Of a stretch of DNA of 64,000 nt, positions 55,041 to 64,000 are shown piece after piece (the first letter of the stretch is position 1; every line of letters begins with the position of its first letter). The notes under the pieces were generated by a model. It was not told the DNA's origin and ran no database searches. It saw only the letters and a list, made by a program, of their open reading frames with translations. Made by a program: the position numbers and the translations under genes. Source of the DNA: Rhodoblastus sp963748385 (lineage in GTDB: Bacteria; Pseudomonadota; Alphaproteobacteria; Rhizobiales; Beijerinckiaceae). Location of the stretch: NCBI GenBank assembly GCA_963748385.1, contig CAVVIQ010000020.1, forward strand, positions 248,001 to 312,000. The letters run 5' to 3'.

Positions 55041-56447
55041 CTAACCGAGACGCTTGAGCCGCGCGATGAAGAAACCGTCGAGTCCCCGCTGGCGGGGATC
55101 CTCATGCGGGAAAAAATCGGGAAAGATCCGCAAGTCGCCTTCCCTGTTGGCGGCCTCGGGCGGAAGGCCGAAAGCCAGCGGATCGATGGGATCGCGAGCG
55201 GCGTCCGGATTGCGCCGGAGCAAAGTCGCGATCTGCATATCGCCCTCCTCGGGCTCCAGCGAGCAGACGCAATAGACCAGCGCCGCGCCCGGTTTGAGCA
55301 GGGTGAAGGCGTGATCGAGAATCCGGGCCTGGATTGCGGCCAGAGCCGTGAGGTCGCCGGGCTTCTTGGTCCAGAGCACGTCCGGGCTCCGCCGCGCCGT
55401 TCCGGTCGCCGAACAGGGGGCGTCGAGGAGAATGGCGTCGAAGGGATCCGACTTGTATGCGGCGGCGTCGCCGACCGAAATGGCGGCCTCGAGCTTGAGC
55501 CGGGCGAGATTGGCCGAAAGGGTCTTGAGCCGTTCGGCGGAGCGGTCGAGCGCGATCACCCGCGCGCCCGCCGCCGCGAGCTGCGCGGTCTTGCCGCCCG
55601 GCGCGGCGCAAAGATCGAGCACGCGCTGGCCCGGCTTGACGGCCAGAATGCGCGCCGGCAGGGCGGCCGCGGCGTCCTGCACCCACCAGGCGCCCTCGTC
55701 GTAGCCCGGAAGGCCCGGAATTGGCGCGTGGGTGGCGAGCCGAACCGAGCCAGTCGGCAACAGCCGCCCGCCAAGCGTTTCCGCCCATTGGGCGGCGTCC
55801 GCCTTGACGGTCAGGTCCAGCGTCGGCTCGTCGCGCAAGGCGGCGGCGATGGCGTGGGCGCGGTCCTCGCCGTAAATCCGGCGCCAGCGGGCGGCGAGCC
55901 AATGCGGCGTGTCGTCGTCGAGAGGATCGGATTGAGCCAGAAATTCTTCGCGGCGGCGAACGAGATTGCGCAGGACGCCATTGACCAGATTGGCGAAAGG
56001 CGCGCTCTTCGAATCGAGCCGTGCGGCGCGCACGGCGAGATCGACGGCGGCGTGGTCCGGCGTGTCGAGAAAGAACAGTTGCGCGGCGCCCGCGATCAGG
56101 ATCCATTCCAGCGTCCCGCAATTTCGTGGCAGGCCTTTCTCGACCAACTGGCTGAGCGCGAGGCGGATCGTGCCGAGCCTGCGCAGCGCGACCGTCACGA
56201 TGGAGCGCGCAAGCGCGCGATCGCGGTCGTCGAGTCCGCCAAGCCGGCTCGGGGCGGCGTCGGGGGAGAATTTTTCGTCCAGCGTGTGCCCGCCCTGAAC
56301 GATGTCGCTGATGATCGCGGCGGCCGCGACCCGCGCCGAGAGACCGGGATGGGCGAGCGCTTCCGCCTGGGCCTGCTCGGGGCGCTTTTTCGCCGACGGC
56401 TTGTCTTTTCCGGAGCGGCCGAAGGTTTTGCCGAAATTATTGCTCAT
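55041..56447 (-). CDS. rsmB: 16S rRNA cytosine-5 methyltransferase (RsmB/Sun family)
   Basis: Methylates a cytosine of 16S rRNA with S-adenosylmethionine. The 468-residue protein has an N-terminal NusB-like RNA-binding domain (about 40-170) and the methyltransferase domain with the SAM loop LDLCAAPGGKTAQLA, the first catalytic cysteine motif DAPCSATG and the second, VYCVCSLEPEEG. Length fits RsmB. Alternative: another NOP2/Sun-type enzyme, but the NusB domain favours RsmB. The SDHAF4-like gene diverges from it. Confidence 0.92.
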   Translation of the reverse strand: MSNNFGKTFGRSGKDKPSAKKRPEQAQAEALAHPGLSARVAAAAIISDIVQGGHTLDEKFSPDAAPSRLGGLDDRDRALARSIVTVALRRLGTIRLALSQLVEKGLPRNCGTLEWILIAGAAQLFFLDTPDHAAVDLAVRAARLDSKSAPFANLVNGVLRNLVRRREEFLAQSDPLDDDTPHWLAARWRRIYGEDRAHAIAAALRDEPTLDLTVKADAAQWAETLGGRLLPTGSVRLATHAPIPGLPGYDEGAWWVQDAAAALPARILAVKPGQRVLDLCAAPGGKTAQLAAAGARVIALDRSAERLKTLSANLARLKLEAAISVGDAAAYKSDPFDAILLDAPCSATGTARRSPDVLWTKKPGDLTALAAIQARILDHAFTLLKPGAALVYCVCSLEPEEGDMQIATLLRRNPDAARDPIDPLAFGLPPEAANREGDLRIFPDFFPHEDPRQRGLDGFFIARLKRLG

Positions 56448-56577
56448 TCGCCCCGTGACCAGGTCGGAGTTGCAAGAAGGCAGGGTTCAACTAAAAGAAT
56501 CGGCCTGAAAAGATTTTTACCACAGCGGCGCGGCCATAGAAACGTGCGTCGCCGCGCCCGGAGGTCGGGGCCTGGCC

Positions 56578-56793
56578 ATGTCCGAAACCGAAAATCACGC
56601 GGCAGGAGACGATCCCGCCGAGCCAACGAAAAAAAATCTCTCGCCCGAGGCGCAACGCGCCTTGGCGGAGGCTGAGGAACGGCGGCGCAACGCGCGGGCG
56701 ACGGTCATGCCGCCGGAGGTCAACGGACCGAAAGGCCCGGAGCCGATCCGCTATGGCGATTGGGAGCGCAAGGGCATTGCCAGCGATTTCTGA
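56578..56793 (+). CDS. Succinate dehydrogenase assembly factor 4-like protein (DUF1674)
   Basis: A 71-residue protein ending in the DUF1674 signature GPKGPEPIRYGDWERKG followed by IASDF. The eukaryotic relative SDHAF4 binds the flavinated SdhA subunit before succinate dehydrogenase assembly. The N-terminal part is charged and helical. No sdh gene is in the window. It starts at 56578 and ends three bases before gluQ, so both are probably one transcript. Confidence 0.88.
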   Translation: MSETENHAAGDDPAEPTKKNLSPEAQRALAEAEERRRNARATVMPPEVNGPKGPEPIRYGDWERKGIASDF

Positions 56794-56796
56794 TCG

Positions 56797-57702
56797 ATGA
56801 CGAAATCCGGCGTGGGCCTTGGCCCGGAAAGCGCGCGCGTCTTCCGCTTCGCGCCTTCGCCCAACGGTTTTCTGCATCTGGGCCACGCTTTTTCGGCATT
56901 GTTCAATCTCAAGCTGACGCGGGCTTGCGGCGGAACCCTGCTCCTGCGCATCGAGGATATAGACCGCGAAAGGTCGAGCCGGCTTTATGAAGACGCCTTG
57001 ATCGAAGATCTTCATTGGCTCGGCGTCGCCTGGTCGGGGACGCCGCGCCGCCAATCCGAACATATGGTGGATTATCGCGCCGCGCTGGAGGATCTGGCGC
57101 GGCGAGGGCTCGCCTATCCCTGTTTCTGCTCGCGTGGCGAAATCGCGAAAACCTGCAGCGCCAAAATGGATTGGCCGCGCGATCCAGACGGCGCCCACCT
57201 TTATCCGGGAACCTGCCGCGAACTGACCGCCGCGCAGAGAAAGGACCGGATCGAGCACGGGGCGCGATGGTCGTGGCGCCTCGATATGGAAAAGGCGCTG
57301 CGGGAGATCGGGGCGCCTCTGGACTATCGCGAATTCCATGAAGGCGAGGCGGGCCGAAGCGTCGCGGCCGAACCTTCCGCCTGGGGCGACGCCTTGATCG
57401 GCCGCCGCGACGCGCCGACCTCATATCACATCGCCTGCGTCCTCGACGACCACGCCCAAGCCGTCACCGATGTGGTCCGCGGCGCCGATCTGGAGCCGGC
57501 GACCGGCCTGCACCGCCTGTTGCAGGCGCTTCTCGGCCTGCAAACGCCTTGCTATCGCCACCATCGTCTCCTGCTCGACGAAACGGGGCGGAAACTGTCC
57601 AAAAGCAAATCGTCGCCGAGCTTGCGCAATCTGCGCAGGCAGGGTTTGTCGCCGGCGGACATTCGCGCGGAACTATCGCGCCGCATGCAAGTCGACCTGT
57701 AG
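56797..57702 (+). CDS. gluQ: Glutamyl-Q tRNA(Asp) synthetase
   Basis: Attaches glutamate to the queuosine base of tRNA-Asp. The 301-residue protein resembles the catalytic half of glutamyl-tRNA synthetase and lacks the anticodon-binding part. The HIGH-type motif is HLGH in FAPSPNGFLHLGHAF, the zinc-binding set is CFCS together with YPGTC, and the KMSKS-type motif reads KLSKSK. It follows the DUF1674 gene by three bases and converges with the L,D-transpeptidase gene. Confidence 0.94.
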   Translation: MTKSGVGLGPESARVFRFAPSPNGFLHLGHAFSALFNLKLTRACGGTLLLRIEDIDRERSSRLYEDALIEDLHWLGVAWSGTPRRQSEHMVDYRAALEDLARRGLAYPCFCSRGEIAKTCSAKMDWPRDPDGAHLYPGTCRELTAAQRKDRIEHGARWSWRLDMEKALREIGAPLDYREFHEGEAGRSVAAEPSAWGDALIGRRDAPTSYHIACVLDDHAQAVTDVVRGADLEPATGLHRLLQALLGLQTPCYRHHRLLLDETGRKLSKSKSSPSLRNLRRQGLSPADIRAELSRRMQVDL

Positions 57703-57800
57703 ACGGGTTCCCGTTGGCGAGAACCCGTTGGCGGCGAATGCGACCGGAGGGCTTCGCAAGGCGACCGTCTTTTAAAGGGCTATGGCTCATGCGAGGGACT

Positions 57801-57830
57801 TTGATGATCGCGATGCGTCGCGATCATCAA
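57801..57830. terminator. Perfect 13-bp hairpin between convergent gluQ and L,D-transpeptidase genes
   Basis: TTGATGATCGCGA at 57801-57813 and its exact complement at 57818-57830, with a four-base loop. It sits in the 165-base gap between two convergent stop codons, so a bidirectional terminator is the natural reading. Neither side has a T-run, so it may be some other hairpin element. A smaller inverted repeat, ACGGGTTC/GAACCCGT, lies at 57703-57728. Confidence 0.55.
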
Positions 57831-57867
57831 GACTTGTCAAAAAGGAAGATCCGGGAAATCAGGCTCG

Positions 57868-58401
57868 TCAGGGCCGCATCACGACCGGCGTGCCTACCGC
57901 GACGCGATCGAACAGGTCGGCGACATCCTCGTTGTACATACGGATGCAGCCATAGGAGGCTCGGGTGCCGATCGACGCGCGCATGGTTCTGGTCGTGCCG
58001 TGGATGGCGATCTGATCGCGATCCAGCGTCATGGCCGCCACGCCCATCGGATTGCGCGGCGAGCCGCCGCGAATCAGATTGGGCAGGCTCGGATGATCAT
58101 GCTTGACCACAGCCGGCGGCGACCAGTCGGGATGAGAATATTTGCCCGCGATACGGGCCGATCCCAGCCATTCCTTGCCCGGCTTGGCGACCGCCACGGG
58201 ATATTCGATCGCGCGGCCGTCATCGAGCACGTAAAAAAGTCTGCGCTGGCTCATGCTGATGACGATGGTTCCTGCGCCATAAGACGAGTGGAAGGCCACC
58301 AGCCGGGTATGAGCGCTGGCGATATTGGGCATGGTAAAGCCGAAAAGCGCGGCGCCAAACAGAGCGGCCGCCCGCAAACTTTTGAAAGCGAACATATTCA
58401 T
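57868..58401 (-). CDS. L,D-transpeptidase (YkuD domain)
   Basis: Periplasmic enzyme that forms 3-3 cross-links in peptidoglycan or attaches proteins to it. The 177-residue precursor has a signal peptide (cleavage after about ASA at 28-30) and a compact YkuD domain with H134 in IAIHGTT and catalytic C152 in SYGCIRM. There is no LysM or other cell-wall-binding domain, a common small form in Rhizobiales. GGAG lies just before the ATG. The upstream 150 bases contain AT-rich promoter-like sequence. Confidence 0.9.
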   Translation of the reverse strand: MNMFAFKSLRAAALFGAALFGFTMPNIASAHTRLVAFHSSYGAGTIVISMSQRRLFYVLDDGRAIEYPVAVAKPGKEWLGSARIAGKYSHPDWSPPAVVKHDHPSLPNLIRGGSPRNPMGVAAMTLDRDQIAIHGTTRTMRASIGTRASYGCIRMYNEDVADLFDRVAVGTPVVMRP

Positions 58402-58555
58402 TCTCCGACAGGCAAGATCGTCCGACCCGACGATTTGTGGCAGGCTGCCGTCAAATAGCCGTAAAGACTAGGGCGCCGGCGCCACACTTCGCCGGAATCT
58501 CGCCGCTTTGGTAAAATTTTCGGCAAGTTAAAATAGTTAAAAAATTGTTCAAAGC

Positions 58556-58592
58556 AAAAAACAAGAAGCCGGACGATGTCTCGTCCGGCTTC
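58556..58592 (-). terminator. Rho-independent terminator after acs
   Basis: On the minus strand, a 12-base-pair stem (GAAGCCGGACGA with its complement, at 58565-58576 and 58581-58592) with a four-base loop is followed by a TTGTTTTTT tract. It lies 24 bases after the acs stop. Confidence 0.9.
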
Positions 58593-58615
58593 GCTGAAAG
58601 CGCGAGTTGAAGAAT

Positions 58616-60554
<1,939 letters not shown>

Positions 60555-60718
60555 TGACGTCCTCCCACACAAATACACCCGCCGCCGCTTGCTCGCGGCG
60601 CGCGCCGTTCGGTAAGCCTATTATTGACAAAGGGTTCGAACGCCGACAAGCCGGTCGCGCTTCACACTTTGGTGCTGCGAAATTGGGTCAAACGTGGCAA
60701 GCGGAGCGCGAACGGCCG

Positions 60719-61360
60719 TCAACGGCACGCCTTGCGGGCTTTATCGAGCGCTTGGCCGAGTCCGGACAGAACATAGGTGTCGGTCGTCGTCTTGCCTTTG
60801 GACGAGGTCGCTTTCACGGTCAATTTGGCGTGTCTTTTCATCGCTTCAATCAAGCGCTCCTCCTCGGCGGGGTTCTTGACCCAGGCGTTCGATCCCTTGG
60901 CGATCAGGCTGAAGGACGACGAGCCGATCTCGGCGCTTGCCTCGGCGCCGTCCTTCATCGGAAAGCCCATAATGAAGGAGATTTCGCTTTTGACGTTTTC
61001 CGCCGGCCTGGTCGAAATGAAGATATAAGCGGGATTGCGTTTCAGCGCGGCAGGCTCGCGGGTCTTGGGCTGGGCGAGGGCGTAGCAGGTCTTGGCCTTG
61101 CCCGGGGTCGCATAGGCGCCCCATTCGCCGAAGGTTCCCAATTGCGCGGCTTTGCCCTGGTCGGCGCTCTTGCCGGATTTCGCGCCCTTGTCGTTTTTCT
61201 TGGTTTTCTTGGCGTCCTTGTTGTCGGCCTTGCCATGTTCGCTCTTGGCGTGGGCGGCCTTCTCTTTGGCCTGGACGGCGTGGCCCGGCCCGAGCGCGAA
61301 AATGATGGCGAGGGCGCCGGCGAACAGAAGGCGCGCTCGGAAAGAAGCGAAAGCGATCAT
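60719..61360 (-). CDS. IalB-like exported protein
   Basis: A 213-residue exported protein resembling the invasion-associated locus B (IalB) family. It has a signal peptide (about 1-31, ending AVQA), then a lysine-rich linker of some 40 residues, then a compact domain with WGAYATPGKAKTCYALAQP (key residues G-x-W/Y, C-Y) and the late cysteine in KACR, which could form a disulfide. IalB was first linked to Bartonella red-cell invasion, but relatives are widespread in free-living Rhizobiales with unknown function. It lies upstream of acs on the same strand, about 160 bases apart. Confidence 0.8.
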   Translation of the reverse strand: MIAFASFRARLLFAGALAIIFALGPGHAVQAKEKAAHAKSEHGKADNKDAKKTKKNDKGAKSGKSADQGKAAQLGTFGEWGAYATPGKAKTCYALAQPKTREPAALKRNPAYIFISTRPAENVKSEISFIMGFPMKDGAEASAEIGSSSFSLIAKGSNAWVKNPAEEERLIEAMKRHAKLTVKATSSKGKTTTDTYVLSGLGQALDKARKACR

Positions 61361-61533
61361 GAAGCGACCATTGACTCAAGGTGAAGGAAGCGAATCAGCC
61401 AAACGGATCATAGCGCCATTTGCGGCGAGCTGGAAAATCCATGGCCGCGACGCTAAGTGGCGAAATGGGCAAGAATCCGACTGCCGTGACGCGCTATCGG
61501 CCGACAAGACGCCTCTATCCGGGAAGAAGTTCA

Positions 61534-62511
61534 ATGATCGCTGCGCTTTGTGAGCAAGTCGGCCCGCCCGAAAATCTGGTTCTGCGCGAATTGCCCGATC
61601 CGGCGCCGGGGCCCGGAGAGGTTCTGGTAGCACCCTCGCGGGTGGCGCTGAATTTTTTCGATACGCTGATCATCCAGAACAGGTATCAGATCAAGCCGGC
61701 CCTGCCCTTTTCGCCGGGCGGCGAATTCTGCGGAGAAGTCATGGGCTTGGGCGAGGGCGTGGAAGGCTTTGCCGTTGGCCAGCGCGTCGCCGGCTATTGC
61801 TCCTATGGCGCGGCGCGCTCGCGTCTCGCGCGGCCGGCCTCGGCCCTGATCCCGGTTCCCGATGGTGTGAGCGACGACCGGGCGGCGGGGCTGTTCATCA
61901 CTTATGGAACGGCGATGCACGCCCTGGTCCAGCGGGCCGATCTGCGGCCGGGCGAGACTCTGGCCGTTCTGGGCGCCTCCGGCGGCGCTGGCCTGGCGGC
62001 GGTGGAGATCGGCGCCGCTCTCGGCGCCCGTGTCGTCGCCTGCGCCTCGTCGCCGGAAAAACTCGATTTCGCCCGCGGCCACGGCGCCCATGACGGCCTC
62101 GACTATTCAAGGGAAGACCTCAAGGAAGGCCTGAAACTTCGCACCGGCGGCAAGGGCGTGGACTGCGTCTATGACGCCGTCGGCGGCGTGTTCAGCGAGC
62201 CGGCCTTGCGCGCCATGGCCTGGAACGGCCGATTTCTGGTCGTCGGCTTCGCCTCGGGCGAAATCCCGAAAATCCCCCTGAATCTCACCTTGTTGAAAGG
62301 CTGCGCCATTCTCGGCGTGTTCTGGGGCGAATTCGTCAAGCGAGAGCCCGAGGCGCATCGCGCGAACATGGCGCGGATTTTCGATTGGGCCGCCAGCGGG
62401 ATAATTTCAGCCCATGTCGATGAAGTGTTCCCGCTGCATGACATCGCCAAGGCTTTGAACCTGCTCAAGCAGCGCAAGGCGCGGGGAAAAATCCTGCTTT
62501 CGATTCCATGA
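61534..62511 (+). CDS. NADPH:quinone oxidoreductase-like dehydrogenase (zinc-free MDR family)
   Basis: A 325-residue medium-chain dehydrogenase/reductase of the quinone oxidoreductase group. It has a GroES-like N-terminal domain (VALNFFDTLIIQNRYQ region, key residues N-F-x-D), the dinucleotide-binding GASGGAGLAAVEIG in the middle, and the C-terminal LLKQRKARGKILL. The zinc-binding cysteines of alcohol dehydrogenases are absent. Substrate unknown. The ATG at 61534 with GGGAAGAAG upstream is preferred over in-frame ATGs at 61420 and 61441. Confidence 0.87.
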   Translation: MIAALCEQVGPPENLVLRELPDPAPGPGEVLVAPSRVALNFFDTLIIQNRYQIKPALPFSPGGEFCGEVMGLGEGVEGFAVGQRVAGYCSYGAARSRLARPASALIPVPDGVSDDRAAGLFITYGTAMHALVQRADLRPGETLAVLGASGGAGLAAVEIGAALGARVVACASSPEKLDFARGHGAHDGLDYSREDLKEGLKLRTGGKGVDCVYDAVGGVFSEPALRAMAWNGRFLVVGFASGEIPKIPLNLTLLKGCAILGVFWGEFVKREPEAHRANMARIFDWAASGIISAHVDEVFPLHDIAKALNLLKQRKARGKILLSIP

Positions 62512-62603
62512 ACAGCCGTGTTTGCTCTGGCCTGACCGTCAAAGCGCGCTTAAATTGGCGCGCTTTCGGCGCGCCCCGCGTCCTTTTTCGAGAAAGAGTC
62601 GCC

Positions 62604-63200
62604 ATGTCCTTTTCATCGCGTCTGCGCAATATCGTCGCTGTCGCTCTGGTCGGGCTAAGCCTGTCGGCCTGCGGCTACAACACCATTCCCACTGCCGAGG
62701 AGACCGCCAAGGCGCGATGGGCCGACGTGCAGAACAATTACCAGCGCCGCGCCGATCTGATCCCCAATCTGGTGGCGACCGTACAGGGCTACGCCAAACA
62801 GGAGAAGGACGTGCTGACCGCAGTGGTCGAGGCCCGCGCCAAGGCGACGCGGGTCCAGATCGACGCCTCTCAGCTCACCGATCCCGACAAGCTCAAGCAG
62901 TTCCAGGACGCCCAGAACCAGCTCTCGGGGGCTCTCGGCCGGCTGCTGGCGGTCAGCGAGAATTATCCCGATCTGAAGTCGAACCAGAATTTCCTGGCGC
63001 TGCAATCGCAGCTCGAAGGCACGGAAAACCGGATCACAGTGGCCCGGCGCGATTATATCGCCGCCGTGCGCAATTATAATCTGACGCTTGAAACCTTCCC
63101 CTCGATGTTGTGGGCGATGACGGTTTTCCGCAACAAGAAGCCGATGGCGACCTTCACCGCGAATGACGACGCGCAGAAGCCGCCGCAGGTGAAATTCTGA
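62604..63200 (+). CDS. lemA: LemA-family lipoprotein
   Basis: A 198-residue LemA protein of unknown function. Its N-terminus is a lipoprotein signal with lipobox LSAC (C23), followed by a long helical region with the family-typical WADVQNNYQRRADLIPNLV (key residues Y-Q-R-R-x-D-L-I-P-N-L) and LEGTENRITVARRDY (key residues E-N-R-I, R-x-D-Y). The ATG at 62604 gives this signal peptide directly; an ATG at 62508 would overlap the previous gene. A TPM-domain gene follows 17 bases later, and LemA-TPM pairs are common in bacteria. Confidence 0.92.
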   Translation: MSFSSRLRNIVAVALVGLSLSACGYNTIPTAEETAKARWADVQNNYQRRADLIPNLVATVQGYAKQEKDVLTAVVEARAKATRVQIDASQLTDPDKLKQFQDAQNQLSGALGRLLAVSENYPDLKSNQNFLALQSQLEGTENRITVARRDYIAAVRNYNLTLETFPSMLWAMTVFRNKKPMATFTANDDAQKPPQVKF

Positions 63201-63217
63201 CCGGTTTCGGGGCGCTC

Positions 63218-64000
63218 ATGCCGCGGACTCTGGGACAAAACCCGCGCATCATACGAATTCCGCATGAATCATGCGGAATTCGTAGCACAGGCGCTTTGCG
63301 GCTTTGGCTGTTTGCCGCGCTGATTTTGGCTCTCGCCTTGGTTCCGTCGGCGCTGCGCGCCGACGTGACCGATTTCCCGGCGCTGACCGGCCGTGTGGTG
63401 GATCAAGCCAATCTCCTGCCGCCGGATGTGAAGCAAAATCTTGAAACCAAGCTCGCCGACCTGGAACAGAAGTCGGGCATCCAGTTCGTCGTCGCCACCG
63501 TCAGTTCGCTGCAGGGCGAGGAAATCGAGCCCTACGCCAATGAATTGTTCCGTCACTGGGCCTTGGGCGAAAAAACCAAGAACAATGGCGTTCTGCTGCT
63601 GGTCGCGCCCAAGGAAAGGAAGGTCAGGATCGAGGTCGGCTATGGCCTCGAAGGCGTGCTCACCGACGCCTTGTCCAAGATCGTCATCGTCAACGCCATA
63701 GCGCCCCGCTTCAAGGCGGGCGATTTCGCCGGTGGGATTACCCGGGGCGTCGACGACGTCATCACGATTCTGACGACCGATTCGAGCGAATGGACAAAAA
63801 AACCGCAAGTCCGCCCAGATCAGCCTGACAATGCCTTTGACGCGATCCTCCCCTTCCTCATCGTCGCTCTGGTCATCTTCATATTATGGCGCAGCAACCG
63901 CGGCGGCGGGCGGCGCGGCGGCGGCGGCGGGCCGTTCATCTTTCTGCCGGGACCCGGCTGGTCCGGCAGTGGGGGCGGCGGCTTTTCCGGGGGCGATTTC
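63218..64000 (+). CDS. TPM-domain membrane protein (YgcG-like), cut by window end
   Basis: The frame runs off the window end at residue 261. It has a signal peptide (hydrophobic LFAALILALALV, cleavage near LRA), a TPM domain (FPALTGRVVDQANLLPP, then IEVGYGLEGVLTD), a membrane segment (FLIVALVIFILW) and a glycine-rich tail that continues beyond the end. TPM proteins are associated with LemA and with photosystem repair in plants; the bacterial role is unclear. The ATG at 63218 places a palindrome inside the first 25 codons; a TTG at 63296 with AGG upstream would give a cleaner signal peptide. The true start is uncertain. Confidence 0.82.
   Translation, partial: MPRTLGQNPRIIRIPHESCGIRSTGALRLWLFAALILALALVPSALRADVTDFPALTGRVVDQANLLPPDVKQNLETKLADLEQKSGIQFVVATVSSLQGEEIEPYANELFRHWALGEKTKNNGVLLLVAPKERKVRIEVGYGLEGVLTDALSKIVIVNAIAPRFKAGDFAGGITRGVDDVITILTTDSSEWTKKPQVRPDQPDNAFDAILPFLIVALVIFILWRSNRGGGRRGGGGGPFIFLPGPGWSGSGGGGFSGGDF
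63252..63284. repeat. Perfect 16-bp-arm palindrome at the start of the TPM gene
   Basis: TACGAATTCCGCATGA at 63252-63267, one central base, then the exact complement at 63269-63284. It lies 52 bases after the lemA stop, either inside the first codons of the TPM gene (if it starts at 63218) or just before it (if it starts at 63296). As RNA it would form a 16-pair hairpin. I see no second copy in the window. Confidence 0.85.

Noticed and set aside
58526..58545. TTAA-N5-TTAA upstream of the L,D-transpeptidase as a CtrA site
   Set aside because: CtrA sites need seven bases between the half-sites; this has five and lies in a simple A/T-rich run.

Overview
The window is ordinary-looking chromosome from a GC-rich alphaproteobacterium, most likely order Hyphomicrobiales (Rhizobiales) and plausibly the Beijerinckiaceae/Methylocystaceae side. 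This rests on gene content and order rather than on an rRNA: divergent mutS/maeB, regB-regA, ppsR-aroE-coaE-dnaQ facing hemE-hemJ, secB next to timA-mltA-smr, bolA next to a J-domain protein and cobS-cobT, a probable methylsuccinyl-CoA dehydrogenase (ethylmalonyl-CoA pathway) and a 3-hydroxybutyrate dehydrogenase. I see no tRNA, rRNA, CRISPR, transposase, integrase or phage gene.

Layout. 1-5.1 kb: bdhA, ribF, a fused BacA-like ABC exporter and an exported protein of unknown function. 5.4-8.0 kb: dnaA (minus strand) with a 1.1 kb non-coding, partly AT-rich region behind it. 8.0-12.5 kb: three minus-strand genes, an OlsB-like acyltransferase, a hybrid histidine kinase and comM. 12.7-15.8 kb: a two-gene nitrate/taurine-type ABC transporter (double permease plus ATPase) without a binding protein. 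15.8-25.9 kb: mutS, maeB, argG, an orphan TAXI-type binding protein and typA. 26-28 kb: regB and regA, the redox two-component pair. 28-33 kb: minus-strand ppsR-aroE-coaE-dnaQ diverging from hemE-hemJ, with an intergenic region that has origin-like traits. 33-41 kb: M3 peptidase, mcd, an S4 RNA-binding protein overlapping a CelD-like acyltransferase, and a CobW GTPase overlapping dacA. 41-45 kb: bolA, J-domain protein, cobS, cobT. 45.5-51.4 kb: fdxA, carD, secB, timA-mltA-smr and a PfkB kinase. 51.4-58.4 kb: purH, a heparinase-like protein, rsmB, an SDHAF4-like protein, gluQ and an L,D-transpeptidase. 58.6-64 kb: acs with an apparent single-base frameshift, an IalB-like exported protein, a quinone oxidoreductase, lemA and a TPM-domain gene cut by the window end.

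How it fits together. Most genes are housekeeping: replication and repair, heme and cobalamin metal insertion, central carbon (maeB, acs, mcd, bdhA), envelope (dacA, mltA, L,D-transpeptidase, olsB-like) and redox control (regBA, fdxA). I found no convincing new defence or mobile system. The points most worth checking are the acs frameshift, a perfect 16-bp-arm palindrome inside the start of the TPM gene, two competing origin-like regions 24 kb apart, the unexplained 510-bp leader before carD, and three orphan or unassigned proteins (TAXI-like, heparinase-like, exported protein at 4.2-5.1 kb).
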